NCBI GenBank assembly: GCA_020073565.1
Contig: JAIQEY010000011.1
Location: forward strand, 62,001 to 126,000
Source of the DNA: Terriglobia bacterium
Lineage (GTDB): Bacteria > Acidobacteriota > Terriglobia > Terriglobales > Acidobacteriaceae
Direction: 5' to 3'
Length of the DNA: 64,000 nucleotides
The translations under genes and the position numbers were made by a program. This document shows, piece after piece, positions 52,468 to 61,724 of this stretch. Positions within the stretch are counted from its first letter, which is position 1. Every line of letters starts with the position of its first letter. A model generated the notes under the pieces. The model saw nothing but the letters and a program-made list of their open reading frames with translations. It made no database searches and was not told the origin of the DNA.

Positions 52468-54162
52468 TCACTTTTTGGGTTCTTCCACCGTTATCACGCG
52501 GTCCACAGGAACGTCGTGCAGAGTTTGTTTGATGCCGCTCGGCCACCGGATCTCCAAATCCTTAATCAAGCGATTCACACCCAAACCAAAGTGCACGCGG
52601 CTATCGCTGGACGCAGCATATCCGACCGAAGTCGTAACTTCATTCCACTGCGAACGGCCATCTTCGGTCGTGACGTGAATCTGCGCGCCAATTCCCATGC
52701 GATTGCTGTTCGTGCCCACGAGTTTCAGAAGGATCCAGTGGCCGCCGCTATCGGTGATGTTGTGCAGCAGCTTCACTTGACCACCCAGTACCGTCACGAC
52801 CATGTCAACGCGCCCGTCGTTATCGAGGTCGCCGAACGCAACCCCGCGGTGCGCGCCTTCCGCCTGCAAATCCGGTCCCGCGGTCCCGCTGACCTCTTCG
52901 AACTTGCCGTTCCCCAGGTTTCGGAAGATGGAATTCGGTTCCGGGTAGTGCCGCGCTGGGGTCAGTTCGCTGATGTTGTCAAGGACGTTGGACCGGGCGA
53001 CAAAAAGATCCTTCCACCCATCGTTGTCGAAGTCGAAAATACCGTTTCCCCATCCTGACATCTCAGACGTCGCTTGCAGCCCGCTGGCTACCGTCCTGTC
53101 ATCAAAATCGCCGCCCTTGCTGTTGATCAACAAGGGGAAGCTCTGGTGTTCCACCGCCGTGTACCAGATATCCGGCGCGCCGTCATTGTTGACATCACGG
53201 AAGTCCGACCCCATGCCAGACAACGTCGAGCCATCCGGAGCATAGGCCACCCAGGTCGCCACTCCAACCTCTTTGAATTGTTTCCCGCCAAGGTTGTGAA
53301 ATAGAAAGGCGGGCGTGGTGTCGTTGGCCACAAAGGCATCCAGAAAGCCATCCCCATCGTAGTCCGCAAACGAGACACTCATCCCCTTGCCCTGGTGCGA
53401 TGCGATTCCGGTTTCCTGCGAAACATCGGTAAACGTTCCGTCTCCATTATTCCGGTAGAGAGTGTTGTGCAAGGAAGTGTAGAGCTTCGGATGGCAATAC
53501 GTGCGCACGCCGCTCTTGAGCGGGCAGTAGGGATCCTTGTCGACTTCCCACACGCAGTAATTGACCACGAACAGATCCAGGCGCCCATCGTTGTTGTAAT
53601 CGAACCAACCTCCAGCGGTCGACCACATTTTCTTGCCATCGTGTTTCGCGCCACTCAGTCCCGCCTTTTCGGTCACCTCGGTAAAAGTCCCGTCACCGTT
53701 GTTATGGAACAACTGATTGCCCGTGACGTTGGCCACGAACAGATCGGGTCGTCCGTCGTTGTCGTAGTCCCCAACCGCCACTCCCATGCCGTAGCCTGCT
53801 CCCGCCACTCCGGCTTTCTCCGTGACGTCGGTAAACGTCCCGTCGTGGTTGTTATGAAACAGCCGGTTCCAGTAGGCCGGCGACTCTTTCTTGAGCGATG
53901 GAATAGCAGCGCCGTTGACCAGGTAGATGTCAAGGTAGCCATCGCCGTCATAGTCCAGCAGCGCCACACCTGCGACCATGGTTTCGACCTGGTTCTTGTT
54001 TGGAGTCGGGGAGTTCTGCGTGATGAAATGCAGACCAGCTTTAGCAGCAATGTCCTCGAACCTGATCGGCGCTGGAGCAGGAGGCGCCGGCGCCGGAACG
54101 GAAGGGTTCGGGGCCTGCGCAAGCAACAAGTTGGTGGCTAGGACGAAAATCCAACTGCGCAT
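52468..54162 (-). CDS. CRTAC1-family FG-GAP/ASPIC-UnbV protein 2
   Basis: A 564-residue exported beta-propeller protein. The ATG at 54162 begins a signal peptide (RSWIFVLATNLLLAQA) and is followed by a Pro/Ala-rich linker; a GTG at 54186 would add 8 residues ahead of it. Calcium-type repeats include DYDGDGYLD, DYDNDGRPD, DYNNDGRLD, DYDGDGFLD, DVNNDGAPD, DFDNDGWKD and DLDNDGRVD. The ASPIC/UnbV domain closes the protein (NRMGIGAQIHV, VHFGLGVNRLIKDLEIRWPSG). It is the counterpart of the protein at 15149-16792. It follows the GH144-like gene by about 34 bases on the same strand and may be co-transcribed with it. Confidence 0.9.
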   Translation of the reverse strand: MRSWIFVLATNLLLAQAPNPSVPAPAPPAPAPIRFEDIAAKAGLHFITQNSPTPNKNQVETMVAGVALLDYDGDGYLDIYLVNGAAIPSLKKESPAYWNRLFHNNHDGTFTDVTEKAGVAGAGYGMGVAVGDYDNDGRPDLFVANVTGNQLFHNNGDGTFTEVTEKAGLSGAKHDGKKMWSTAGGWFDYNNDGRLDLFVVNYCVWEVDKDPYCPLKSGVRTYCHPKLYTSLHNTLYRNNGDGTFTDVSQETGIASHQGKGMSVSFADYDGDGFLDAFVANDTTPAFLFHNLGGKQFKEVGVATWVAYAPDGSTLSGMGSDFRDVNNDGAPDIWYTAVEHQSFPLLINSKGGDFDDRTVASGLQATSEMSGWGNGIFDFDNDGWKDLFVARSNVLDNISELTPARHYPEPNSIFRNLGNGKFEEVSGTAGPDLQAEGAHRGVAFGDLDNDGRVDMVVTVLGGQVKLLHNITDSGGHWILLKLVGTNSNRMGIGAQIHVTTEDGRSQWNEVTTSVGYAASSDSRVHFGLGVNRLIKDLEIRWPSGIKQTLHDVPVDRVITVEEPKK

Positions 54163-54195
54163 GATGATGTGTCGGTTCGATTCCACGCGGGCCCG

Positions 54196-55521
54196 CTAGG
54201 CGGTCTTGAACCCTGCTCTCTCCATTCCACTCTGCACTTCCTTGTTTTTCATGAACGTATTCCAGACCAGACCCGAGCGCGCATTCTCAGCCATTAACAT
54301 CGTGATGCCCAAATCGATTCCGATGACGTCCGGGTTGTACCAACTGTTCAGTGGATTGAAGGCGTCGACAAAACCGTATCGTCCCCACGCTTTCGGGTAG
54401 CGCTCGCGGATGGTGCGAAGGACCTGCATGCAGTCTTCCCACAGAAAGGACAGCGAGCCGCCCACCGCACAGGGAACGATGCTTCCATCCAGCCGTCCCA
54501 GCCGCGGAGGTCCGCCCCACGCCTGGTAGCCGGAGGCGGAGTCCGATGCGGAAATTCCCCACAAGTGGTCGGTGTAATCCGGAAATTCGTCGTGCAGGGA
54601 CAGACAAAAACGTTTGTGTGCCCGGGTGGCCGTCACGGAGTTCTCAAAATAGTTGGTGTAGGCATCGCGCTTACCGCGGAAATCAAACCAAGCTTGTGAA
54701 TATTGATGCGTAAACAACGGGTCGTTGCCAGAGATGTATTCGAACTCCTGGAACTTCACAGTGGGGCGCGACCACGCATCCCACGCATCTTTCGAAACAG
54801 GATGCGTGGGCGAACCCAGAGCCAGAAGGTAAATCATCATGAGTTCGCAATAGTGCTCCCACCGGCTCTTCAGGAAGCCTTCCTCCGGCTTCCACCCCAT
54901 GGAGAGAGTCTTGCCGCCGTTCAGCATCCATTGCCAGTCCACACGTTCGCAGATGGCGGTCGCGTGATCCTGGATCTCGGCATCCTGGAAGTGAGTGCGT
55001 GCCGTTAGCACGCCGCAGAGCAGGAGCGAGGTGTCGATCGAGGAGAGTTCACATCTAAAGGCCCGCTCCCCGGTTTGACAATCGATGAAGTGGTAGAAGA
55101 ACCCGTGTTCATGCGGTAGTTGCTTTCGCAGAAAGCGCAGAGTCTGCCGGACCCGGTCGCGGATGGCAGTCGCCTGCCCGTATCCTCTGGCCTCGGCGAT
55201 ACAAAGGCCCGTGAGCCCAAACCCGGTCGCCGCGATACTTGCAATCTTGTGTTGATCCTTACCATTCAACAGGGCCCGATCTTTGACTTGTCCGGTTGTG
55301 CTGATGGCCTCATTCCAAAAAAAGTCGTACGCGGTGCGCTCGATTTCATCCAGCAGCGCATCATCTGACCCTTTGTAGGGAACCCGGTCTGGTTCATGAA
55401 ACACATCGCGCGAAAGCGAGGACGTAGCGAAAGGCAAATTGGCAAGCGAAAGGACTCCGAGCGTGGTCGCCTGCAGCATTTCACGGCGTGTAATCTGCGT
55501 TTTTCCAATCAGCTCAGCCAT
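54196..55521 (-). CDS. Tat-exported GH144-like (PF10091) protein
   Basis: A 441-residue protein that is essentially the alpha/alpha-barrel of the GH144-like family without the accessory domains of its paralogue at 39737-41980. A Tat-type leader is visible (TRREMLQATTLGVLSLANLPFA). Family segments are TAYDFFWNEA, AATGFGLTGLCIAEARGYG, HEHGFFYHFID, ELSSIDTSLLLCGVL, SRWEHYCELMMIYLLALGSPTHP and LWGISASDSASGYQAWGGPP. A beta-1,2-glucan or related glucan substrate is possible but not shown. The ATG at 55521 is used here; a TTG at 55539 would add six residues. The downstream gene on the same strand is CRTAC1 2. Confidence 0.83.
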   Translation of the reverse strand: MAELIGKTQITRREMLQATTLGVLSLANLPFATSSLSRDVFHEPDRVPYKGSDDALLDEIERTAYDFFWNEAISTTGQVKDRALLNGKDQHKIASIAATGFGLTGLCIAEARGYGQATAIRDRVRQTLRFLRKQLPHEHGFFYHFIDCQTGERAFRCELSSIDTSLLLCGVLTARTHFQDAEIQDHATAICERVDWQWMLNGGKTLSMGWKPEEGFLKSRWEHYCELMMIYLLALGSPTHPVSKDAWDAWSRPTVKFQEFEYISGNDPLFTHQYSQAWFDFRGKRDAYTNYFENSVTATRAHKRFCLSLHDEFPDYTDHLWGISASDSASGYQAWGGPPRLGRLDGSIVPCAVGGSLSFLWEDCMQVLRTIRERYPKAWGRYGFVDAFNPLNSWYNPDVIGIDLGITMLMAENARSGLVWNTFMKNKEVQSGMERAGFKTA

Positions 55522-56040
55522 CGCGATGTTTCCGCACAAGATGCCCAGACAGAATTCTAAATGTCGCCCACTCTTTGAGGCGATTGAAATCCCAGCATCA
55601 TTCTAGAGCCTCATTTTGTACGCTCGCCCACGGTGGTTCACGATAAATGGATGTCCTTCCCGTACTGCACTTTCAGTCGAACCTTGGCAGAATCTCACAC
55701 CTGCTGGTGATGCTCCTCACAGCCAGATTGTTCGGCGCCACTGATACTGCAAGGTGTCCTCGCTGAACCCTCGGTCTATCGAGGGTACATACGAGGAGGG
55801 CAATCATTTGCGTTGTCTTCTCCTCCTCGGCCGCTGTCAATGTACCGCACGCGCAGGAGCGGCCGCAATCACGATGCAGGAGGGGCAAGCGAGTTCCAAG
55901 CCGTCATCCCCTTGCGATCCGGGAGGGAAAACGGTTGTTTGAGCTGCCGTGCAGAAGGGTCAGCCCGATTGCACAACCCCGACGAGTCCCAGGGCGCCCC
56001 TGCTAAGCGACTACAGCGGATCCGGAAAGAAGCAACAGCA
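55522..56040. other. Long upstream region of adhE with tandem hairpins
   Basis: About 520 bases with no recognised gene between the divergent GH144-like gene and adhE. Two inverted repeats stand one after the other: ACCCTCG/CGAGGGT (55767-55773 and 55780-55786) and CGAGGAGG/CCTCCTCG (55792-55799 and 55822-55829). They lie 210-270 bases before the adhE ATG and could belong to a regulatory leader. The adhE frame is open back to 55813 without a stop, but its translation there has no family similarity. A 62-codon open frame (55754-55942) also crosses the hairpins. No Rex-type operator was recognised. Confidence 0.45.
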
Positions 56041-58725
56041 ATGGCCAATACTTTGGAACTTGAAACTAAGGACAGAAGTATGACAGACAATCCCTCACCC
56101 CTTAGTGAAGAACGGATTGCTTACCTGGAAGGGCTAGTCGCGCAAGCCAGAACCGCCGCGGCCGTCTTTACGCAGTGCACGCAAGAAGACGTCGATCGCA
56201 TTGTCAAACCGATGGTGTTGGCTGGACTGGAACAAGCGCAAAATCTAGCCCGCCTGGCGATTGAGGAAACCAAGCTCGGAGTCATGGAAGACAAGGTCCT
56301 CAAGAACATGGTAGCAACGGAGTTTGTCTACAACTATGTCAAGGATAAACGTACCGTTGGCATCATTGGCGAGTACCCAGAACGAGGTCTGGTAGAAGTG
56401 GCGGAGCCGATCGGGGTCATCTTCTCGCTCACTCCGATTACCAATCCAACATCGACCGTCCTCTTCAAGTGCATCATGGCCATCAAGACCCGGAACGCGG
56501 TCATCTTCAGTCCCCACCCAAGTGCTTGGCGCTGTTGCTCAGAGGCAGTCAGGATCATGTATGAAACTGCCGTGAAGCATGGAGCGCCGGAAGGTGTTTT
56601 TACTTGCCTGGACTCGCACACCCTGCAGGACAACGACTACCTTATGCACCACAAAGACGTCCGCCTGATCGATGCCACCGGCGGGCCGGGCGTGGTCAAA
56701 GCCGCCTATAGCTCAGGCAAGCCAGCCTTGGGTGTAGGGTCGGGGAATACGCCCGTGTACCTGGAAAAAACCGCGGATCTGAACATGGCCGTGGTGGACA
56801 TCATCATCTCCAAAACCTTCGACAACGGCACGATTTGTGCTTCGGAGCAGACGGTGGTGATTGATGATGAGATCTATGACTCGGTGCTGAAGAAGTTCGC
56901 CGACCTCGGTGCGCACATCTGCAATGAGAAAGAGACCGAGTTGCTTTCCCGCACGGTTATCGATCCCAATACCGGTTTCATGCAACCGATGGCCGTCGGC
57001 CAGAAAGCTACCAATATTGCCCGCTTTGTCGGTCTATCCGTCAAGCCGAAAACTAAGCTTCTGATCGCGCCCATCCAAGGTGTGGGGCGCGCATATCCCT
57101 TGTCGGTAGAGAAACTGTTCCCGGTGCTCGCGGTCTATCGGGCGAAGTCCGTCGATGAGGCGCTCAAGGTGTGCTTAGACGTGAATCATGCCGGCGGCCT
57201 CGGACATACAGCGGTCATTTTCTCGCGCAACGATGAGATCATCCAGAAATTCAGTGAGGTGATCAACGCGGGCCGGATCATTGTAAATTCGCCGGGATCG
57301 ATCGGCGCGCTCGGCGCCGTCTACAACGACCTGGTGCCGACCTTCTCTTTCGGATGCGGGACCGGCGGCGGCAACAGCACAACCGATAACGTCAACATCT
57401 ATCACTACCTCAATATCAAACGCCTCGCTCGGCGGAGACAGGCCCATATGTGGTTCCGAGTTCCCAATCAAATCTACTTCAACATGAACGCTGTGGAGAA
57501 TCTGCGCCAGTTCCCATCGCGCTCCACCATCATAATCACCAGTCCGATCCTGGAGCAGATCGGCCACGTCGATATCGTCCGGCGCAATCTTCCCCCGCAA
57601 GCCTCGGTTCATGTCATGGTTATTCCGGATGCGGAGCCCGAGGTCAAGGTGGTCATGCACGGAGTGGAAACGCTCAATTTCTACAAAGCGGACCAGATCA
57701 TCGCGCTGGGCGGCGGGTCGGTCATCGATGCGGCGAAGATCATGAAGCTCAAGTACGAATCGCCGCAGGCGGACCTGGAAGAGCTGGCCGCGCCGTTTCT
57801 TGATCTCCGCAAACGCGTGGTCCAGTACCCGACCGAAAAGTCGAACCGGGCGCAGTTGATTGCCATCTCGACCACCAGCGGAACGGGCAGCGAAGTCACT
57901 CCCTTTGCCGTGCTGATCGACAAAGAGCAAGGGCGCAAGGTAACACTCGCCGACTATTCGCTGAGCCCGGATGTGGCGATCGTAGACCCGCAGTTCGTCA
58001 TGTCGATGCCGAAGGGCCTGACCGCCGATACCGGTATCGACTGTTTGACCCACGCATTGGAGGCTGCAGTCTCGACTTACGCCTCAGCTTATACCGACTC
58101 CAACGCCATGCAGGCCATTCGACTGGCGTTCAAGTACCTGCCGATTGCTTATGAGCACCCTGAAGATGAAGAAGCCCGCAGCATGATGCACAATGCTGCC
58201 TGCATCGCGGCGCTGGCCTTTTCCAACGCATCGGTCGGCATCAATCATGCGCTGGCTCACGCCTTCGGTGCGCGCTTCGGCATTCCCCATGGCCGAGCCA
58301 ACGCTCTCTTTTTGCCACACGTCATTGCGTATAACGCGGCGGTGCCCACCAAGTTCATGCCGTCGCCCTATCAGCAGGCGTTTATCGCACACAAGAAATA
58401 CGCGACGATTGCCGATTTGCTGAATCTGGGCGGTCATACGATTGACGAAAAGGTGAAGAACCTGATAACGGCGACCGAACAACTCCTCGACCAGCTGGCG
58501 GTTCCGCGTTCGATCGCCGACCTCGGGATCTCGAAGGAAGATTTCGAGCGGGCAATCCCCGATCTGGCGAAGATTGCCTTTGACGACCCTTCCTGGCGGT
58601 CGAATCCTCGCATGCCGCTGGTGAAGGAGATGGTGGAGCTGTTCTGGAGCGCTTATCGCGGCCGTGGCCTGGCGAAAGTGGCCAGCACATCTCAGCAGCA
58701 AACAGTTGAGCTACAAGTAGTCTGA
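56041..58725 (+). CDS. adhE: Bifunctional acetaldehyde-CoA/alcohol dehydrogenase
   Basis: An 894-residue AdhE, the usual length (870-890). It reduces acetyl-CoA to acetaldehyde and then to ethanol with NADH, in cytoplasmic spirosome filaments. The ATG at 56041 is used because family similarity begins there and GGAAAGAAG lies just upstream. The N-terminal aldehyde dehydrogenase (about 20-460) has the catalytic Cys266 in NGTICASEQ and PITNPTSTVLFKC. After a linker, the iron-dependent alcohol dehydrogenase (about 480-885) carries ALGGGSVIDAAK, STTSGTGSEVTPFAV, GIDCLTHALEA and the metal-site stretch NHALAHAFGARFGIPHGRANAL. It is followed after 3 bases by a STAS gene. Confidence 0.94.
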   Translation: MANTLELETKDRSMTDNPSPLSEERIAYLEGLVAQARTAAAVFTQCTQEDVDRIVKPMVLAGLEQAQNLARLAIEETKLGVMEDKVLKNMVATEFVYNYVKDKRTVGIIGEYPERGLVEVAEPIGVIFSLTPITNPTSTVLFKCIMAIKTRNAVIFSPHPSAWRCCSEAVRIMYETAVKHGAPEGVFTCLDSHTLQDNDYLMHHKDVRLIDATGGPGVVKAAYSSGKPALGVGSGNTPVYLEKTADLNMAVVDIIISKTFDNGTICASEQTVVIDDEIYDSVLKKFADLGAHICNEKETELLSRTVIDPNTGFMQPMAVGQKATNIARFVGLSVKPKTKLLIAPIQGVGRAYPLSVEKLFPVLAVYRAKSVDEALKVCLDVNHAGGLGHTAVIFSRNDEIIQKFSEVINAGRIIVNSPGSIGALGAVYNDLVPTFSFGCGTGGGNSTTDNVNIYHYLNIKRLARRRQAHMWFRVPNQIYFNMNAVENLRQFPSRSTIIITSPILEQIGHVDIVRRNLPPQASVHVMVIPDAEPEVKVVMHGVETLNFYKADQIIALGGGSVIDAAKIMKLKYESPQADLEELAAPFLDLRKRVVQYPTEKSNRAQLIAISTTSGTGSEVTPFAVLIDKEQGRKVTLADYSLSPDVAIVDPQFVMSMPKGLTADTGIDCLTHALEAAVSTYASAYTDSNAMQAIRLAFKYLPIAYEHPEDEEARSMMHNAACIAALAFSNASVGINHALAHAFGARFGIPHGRANALFLPHVIAYNAAVPTKFMPSPYQQAFIAHKKYATIADLLNLGGHTIDEKVKNLITATEQLLDQLAVPRSIADLGISKEDFERAIPDLAKIAFDDPSWRSNPRMPLVKEMVELFWSAYRGRGLAKVASTSQQQTVELQVV

Positions 58726-58728
58726 GGG

Positions 58729-59016
58729 ATGGTGATGCGTATGGATGCGGTTGCAGAGTTGCTGAAAATTGATGGAGAGCGCGTGGCCGGTGCCTTGCAA
58801 GAGGTTCGTGAAAACCTGAACGGTGCCCAGCGCGAAATAGTTTTGGATTTCTCGTCTGTGCGCCGGGTCGATCCCCATGCCCTCAGAGCGCTGGAAGACT
58901 TAGCGGGCAGCGCCGATGCAAAAGGCGTCAAGGTCGTGTTGCGCGACGTCAACATTGATATCTACAAAGTGCTCAAGCTGGCGAAGCTGGCGTCACGATT
59001 CTCCCTTCTGACCTGA
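58729..59016 (+). CDS. STAS-domain protein
   Basis: A 95-residue single STAS domain, the size of anti-sigma-factor antagonists and MlaB-type proteins. The core REIVLDFSSVRRVDPHALRALEDLA is followed by KGVKVVLRDVNIDIYKVLKLAKL. The position that carries the phosphorylated Ser in SpoIIAA-type antagonists (D-S-S-G) reads D-P-H-A here, so regulation by such a kinase is unlikely. It starts 3 bases after the adhE stop codon and is almost surely co-transcribed; no kinase, sigma factor or transporter partner is adjacent. ATG codons at 58735 and 58741 are alternative starts. Confidence 0.8.
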   Translation: MVMRMDAVAELLKIDGERVAGALQEVRENLNGAQREIVLDFSSVRRVDPHALRALEDLAGSADAKGVKVVLRDVNIDIYKVLKLAKLASRFSLLT

Positions 59017-59054
59017 GACGCGAGCCCACCACCAGCCTCACCGCACAACCCTTG

Positions 59055-59786
59055 TTAATGCGGTAAGTCTCCTGCCCCCACCACGCCAGGTTGCGCCGCA
59101 CACGAAGCCTTACAGAGTTTGATCTTGCCCGTGTAGATCGCCATCCCAACTACAGCGTCGATCTGTAGTGCATCGAGTTCATCGATCTGCTCGTTAGTTG
59201 CGATTCCCCCAGCCGCGATCAACTGTTTCTTGGTGGCATTCCGAAGGGGGCGCACCACATCCAGCGGGATGCCCTTCATCAGTCCTTCCGTGTCGATGTG
59301 CGTATATAGAAATGCGGTGCACCAGGTCTCGAGAGCCGTAATCATCTCCAGAGGAGTGGTAGGCGTGAGTTCACGCCATCCCCGGATCGCGACTCGGCCG
59401 CCTTTCGAGTCGATCGCGAAAACGAGTCTGTCCGGACCAGTTGTGCGCGCGACTTGCTCGGCGAAGGCGGCGTCCGGCCGGCCGTCGCGAATGAGACACG
59501 AACCAAGGATCACGCGCCGGGCGCCGGTCGCCAGCATCTCCTCCGCCGCTTGCAGAGAGCGAATGCCTCCGCCTACCTGGCAGGGAAGCCGGCCCGCGAA
59601 TTCCCGCACCAAATCACGATTGTTCCCGTTTCCCATGGCCGCATCCAGATCAATCAACTGCACCAGTGGATAAGAAGAGAAACGAGCAATCCACTCGTCG
59701 AAATCTTCAAACTCCAGTGCCTTACGCTCCCCTTGCACCAGTTGTACGATCTTGCCACCCATCAGATCGATCGAAGGAATCAGCAT
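59055..59786 (-). CDS. hisA: ProFAR isomerase
   Basis: A 243-residue (beta/alpha)8-barrel enzyme that isomerises ProFAR to PRFAR in histidine synthesis. Catalytic and phosphate-binding features are the first Asp in [10 protein letters not shown], the second in [27 protein letters not shown] and [10 protein letters not shown]. The ATG at 59786 is preferred because GAGGTG lies just upstream; a GTG at 59792 would add two residues. It overlaps the end of hisF by 7 bases. It is the last gene of the visible his operon. The sequence is shorter in its phosphate loop than HisF, and the lack of a HisF-type CLDV start supports HisA. Confidence 0.88.
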   Translation of the reverse strand: MLIPSIDLMGGKIVQLVQGERKALEFEDFDEWIARFSSYPLVQLIDLDAAMGNGNNRDLVREFAGRLPCQVGGGIRSLQAAEEMLATGARRVILGSCLIRDGRPDAAFAEQVARTTGPDRLVFAIDSKGGRVAIRGWRELTPTTPLEMITALETWCTAFLYTHIDTEGLMKGIPLDVVRPLRNATKKQLIAAGGIATNEQIDELDALQIDAVVGMAIYTGKIKLCKASCAAQPGVVGAGDLPH

Positions 59787-60547
59787 GGCCACCTCATCGG
59801 AATCCCCGCGCTTTGCAATTCTTGTTTCAGGTCGGCAAGATGGCGCAGTCCGAAGTGAAAGATCGAGGCGGCTAGCGCCGCGTCAGCCCGTCCGCGCTGA
59901 AAAACGTCAATGAAACTCTGTGTGTCCCCCCCGCCGCCCGAAGCAATGACAGGAATGCGAACCGCCTCGGAGACCACGCAAGTCAGCTCACAATCGAATC
60001 CAGCGCCTGTGCCGTCGCAATCCATCGACGTGAGCAGGATTTCGCCTGCACCCCGCTCTTCCGCTTCCCGCGCCCACTCGACCACATCGCGCCCAGTAGG
60101 TTTTCTCCCGCCGCCCGAATAGGCCTCGAATTTGGCGTTTCCCGGAATGCGTTTGGCGTCAATGGCGACGATGACCGCCTGCGCCCCGTAACGATCTCCG
60201 ATCCGTGTGATCAGAAATGGATCGGCAAGCGCAGCAGAATTGATGCTGACCTTGTCGGCGCCCGCATCAAAAACCGCCATAGCCTCATCCAGCGTGCGGA
60301 TCCCGCCTCCAACGGTGAAGGGAATGAACAGCTGCCTCGCCGTTCTGCGAACCGTGTCGACCAGCGTCGCGCGCTTTTCATGCGAAGCGGAAATATCGAG
60401 CAGCACCACCTCGTCCGCCCCTGCCGCGCTGTGTGCCGCCGCCAGTTCCGCGGGATCGCCGGCATCGCGCAGTTGCTGGAATTGCACGCCCTTAACGACG
60501 CGGCCACCGGTGACGTCCAGGCAAGCGATAATCCGTTTCGTCAGCAT
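59780..60547 (-). CDS. hisF: Imidazole glycerol phosphate synthase, cyclase subunit
   Basis: A 255-residue cyclase that, with ammonia from HisH, converts PRFAR to imidazole glycerol phosphate and AICAR. The start [20 protein letters not shown] has the catalytic Asp; the second catalytic Asp lies in [27 protein letters not shown] and [11 protein letters not shown] are phosphate-binding loops. The ATG at 60547 shares one base with the hisH stop (TGATG), a classic sign of translational coupling. An in-frame start 12 bases upstream is less likely. Confidence 0.94.
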   Translation of the reverse strand: MLTKRIIACLDVTGGRVVKGVQFQQLRDAGDPAELAAAHSAAGADEVVLLDISASHEKRATLVDTVRRTARQLFIPFTVGGGIRTLDEAMAVFDAGADKVSINSAALADPFLITRIGDRYGAQAVIVAIDAKRIPGNAKFEAYSGGGRKPTGRDVVEWAREAEERGAGEILLTSMDCDGTGAGFDCELTCVVSEAVRIPVIASGGGGDTQSFIDVFQRGRADAALAASIFHFGLRHLADLKQELQSAGIPMRWPC

Positions 60548-61137
60548 CAGAGGCCGCAAAAGCTCTCTAGGATTTTCATGCCCACCGCTCCAGATTTTTC
60601 CGGATGAAACTGCACTCCAAACAAATGGTCTCGCTCGACCGCGGCGGAAAACTCGCCGCCGTACTCACAGCGCGCAACGGTTGCGCTCACCAGCGGTGCC
60701 CGATACGAATGCGTGAAGTACACAAACGAACCCGAAGCAATGCCGCGCAACAAGCGTGACCGACCGTCGCAGATGAGCGAATTCCATCCCACGTGCGGAG
60801 ACTTGAAATCTCGGCGGAAGCGGCCACACTCTCCCGGAAACCATCCCAGGCCCGGGACTGCGGGCGCCTCCTCGCTCGATTCGAACATCCACTGCATGCC
60901 GACACAAATCCCCAGAAATGGCGCGCCCCGCTTGACAGCATCCTGGATTGCGGCTCGCAACCCGGCGCGCTCTAGGGTAGTCGTCCCCGAAAAATGACCC
61001 ACGCCGGGCAAAATGATTTTGTCCGCCTTAGCAACCAGGCCAGGATCGTCGCTGACGATGGCGTTCGCGCCTACATGATCCAGTGCCTTCATGACGGAGG
61101 TAAGATTCCCGGCGCGATAGTCGACGACCGCAATCAT
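60547..61137 (-). CDS. hisH: Imidazole glycerol phosphate synthase, glutaminase subunit
   Basis: A 196-residue class I glutamine amidotransferase that supplies ammonia to HisF. It begins [15 protein letters not shown]; the nucleophile Cys lies in [12 protein letters not shown] and the His-x-Glu pair in [11 protein letters not shown]. The ATG at 61137 shares one base with the hisB stop, matching the hisH-hisF junction. A longer frame from 61194 lies within hisB and is not needed. Confidence 0.94.
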   Translation of the reverse strand: MIAVVDYRAGNLTSVMKALDHVGANAIVSDDPGLVAKADKIILPGVGHFSGTTTLERAGLRAAIQDAVKRGAPFLGICVGMQWMFESSEEAPAVPGLGWFPGECGRFRRDFKSPHVGWNSLICDGRSRLLRGIASGSFVYFTHSYRAPLVSATVARCEYGGEFSAAVERDHLFGVQFHPEKSGAVGMKILESFCGL

Positions 61138-61724
61138 CAGAGCAATCCTTTCGTGCTGGGCAGAAGGCGCGCCATACGGCGATCCCGCCAGCAAGCGGCA
61201 CGTACCGCCCGAGCAAATGCTTTGAAAAGGGACTCGATCTTGTGATGGCTCGACCGCCCGTAGAGAACTCGCGCGTGCACGCTGGCGTGCGCGCCTCGGG
61301 CGAATCCGTCAAAGAAATCGTGCACCAGTTCCGCCTGCAGATCGCCCACCAGGCGCGTGCGGACTTTTGTGTCGACCACCGTCGAGGTGCGTCCGCAAAA
61401 ATCCACGGCAGAAAGCCCCAGCGTTTCATCCATCGCCATCAGGAAATAACCGGCCCGTAGAATTCCGCGCTTGCTGCCCAGAGCCTTTTCGAAAGCCTGT
61501 CCCAGCGCAATGCCCACGTCTTCCACGGTGTGATGTTGATCCACATCCAGGTCGCCCGTGGCTTTCAGTTGGAGATTGAAACCGCCGTGATGCGCGAATA
61601 GTTCCAGCATGTGGTCGAAGAACCGGATTCCAGTCGACACGTGGTAGCGCCCACGGCCGTCAATGACCAACACCGCGCGGATCTGGGTCTCGTTCGTGTT
61701 GCGTTGGATCACAGCTTTTCTCAT
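61137..61724 (-). CDS. hisB: Imidazoleglycerol-phosphate dehydratase
   Basis: A 195-residue monofunctional dehydratase (not fused to a histidinol phosphatase). It removes water from imidazole glycerol phosphate. The family motifs are present: [45 protein letters not shown] with the manganese-binding His-His-x-x-Glu, and [27 protein letters not shown] with the second. It overlaps hisC by 4 bases (ATGA). Confidence 0.95.
   Translation of the reverse strand: MRKAVIQRNTNETQIRAVLVIDGRGRYHVSTGIRFFDHMLELFAHHGGFNLQLKATGDLDVDQHHTVEDVGIALGQAFEKALGSKRGILRAGYFLMAMDETLGLSAVDFCGRTSTVVDTKVRTRLVGDLQAELVHDFFDGFARGAHASVHARVLYGRSSHHKIESLFKAFARAVRAACWRDRRMARLLPSTKGLL

Noticed and set aside
55754-55942. 62-codon open frame in the adhE leader
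   Set aside because: No family similarity and no clear ribosome-binding site; kept only as a possible leader peptide in the notes on the hairpins.
55813-56040. 76-codon N-terminal extension of AdhE
   Set aside because: The extra translation is basic and of low similarity, AdhE length is normal from 56041, and a ribosome-binding site lies just before that ATG.
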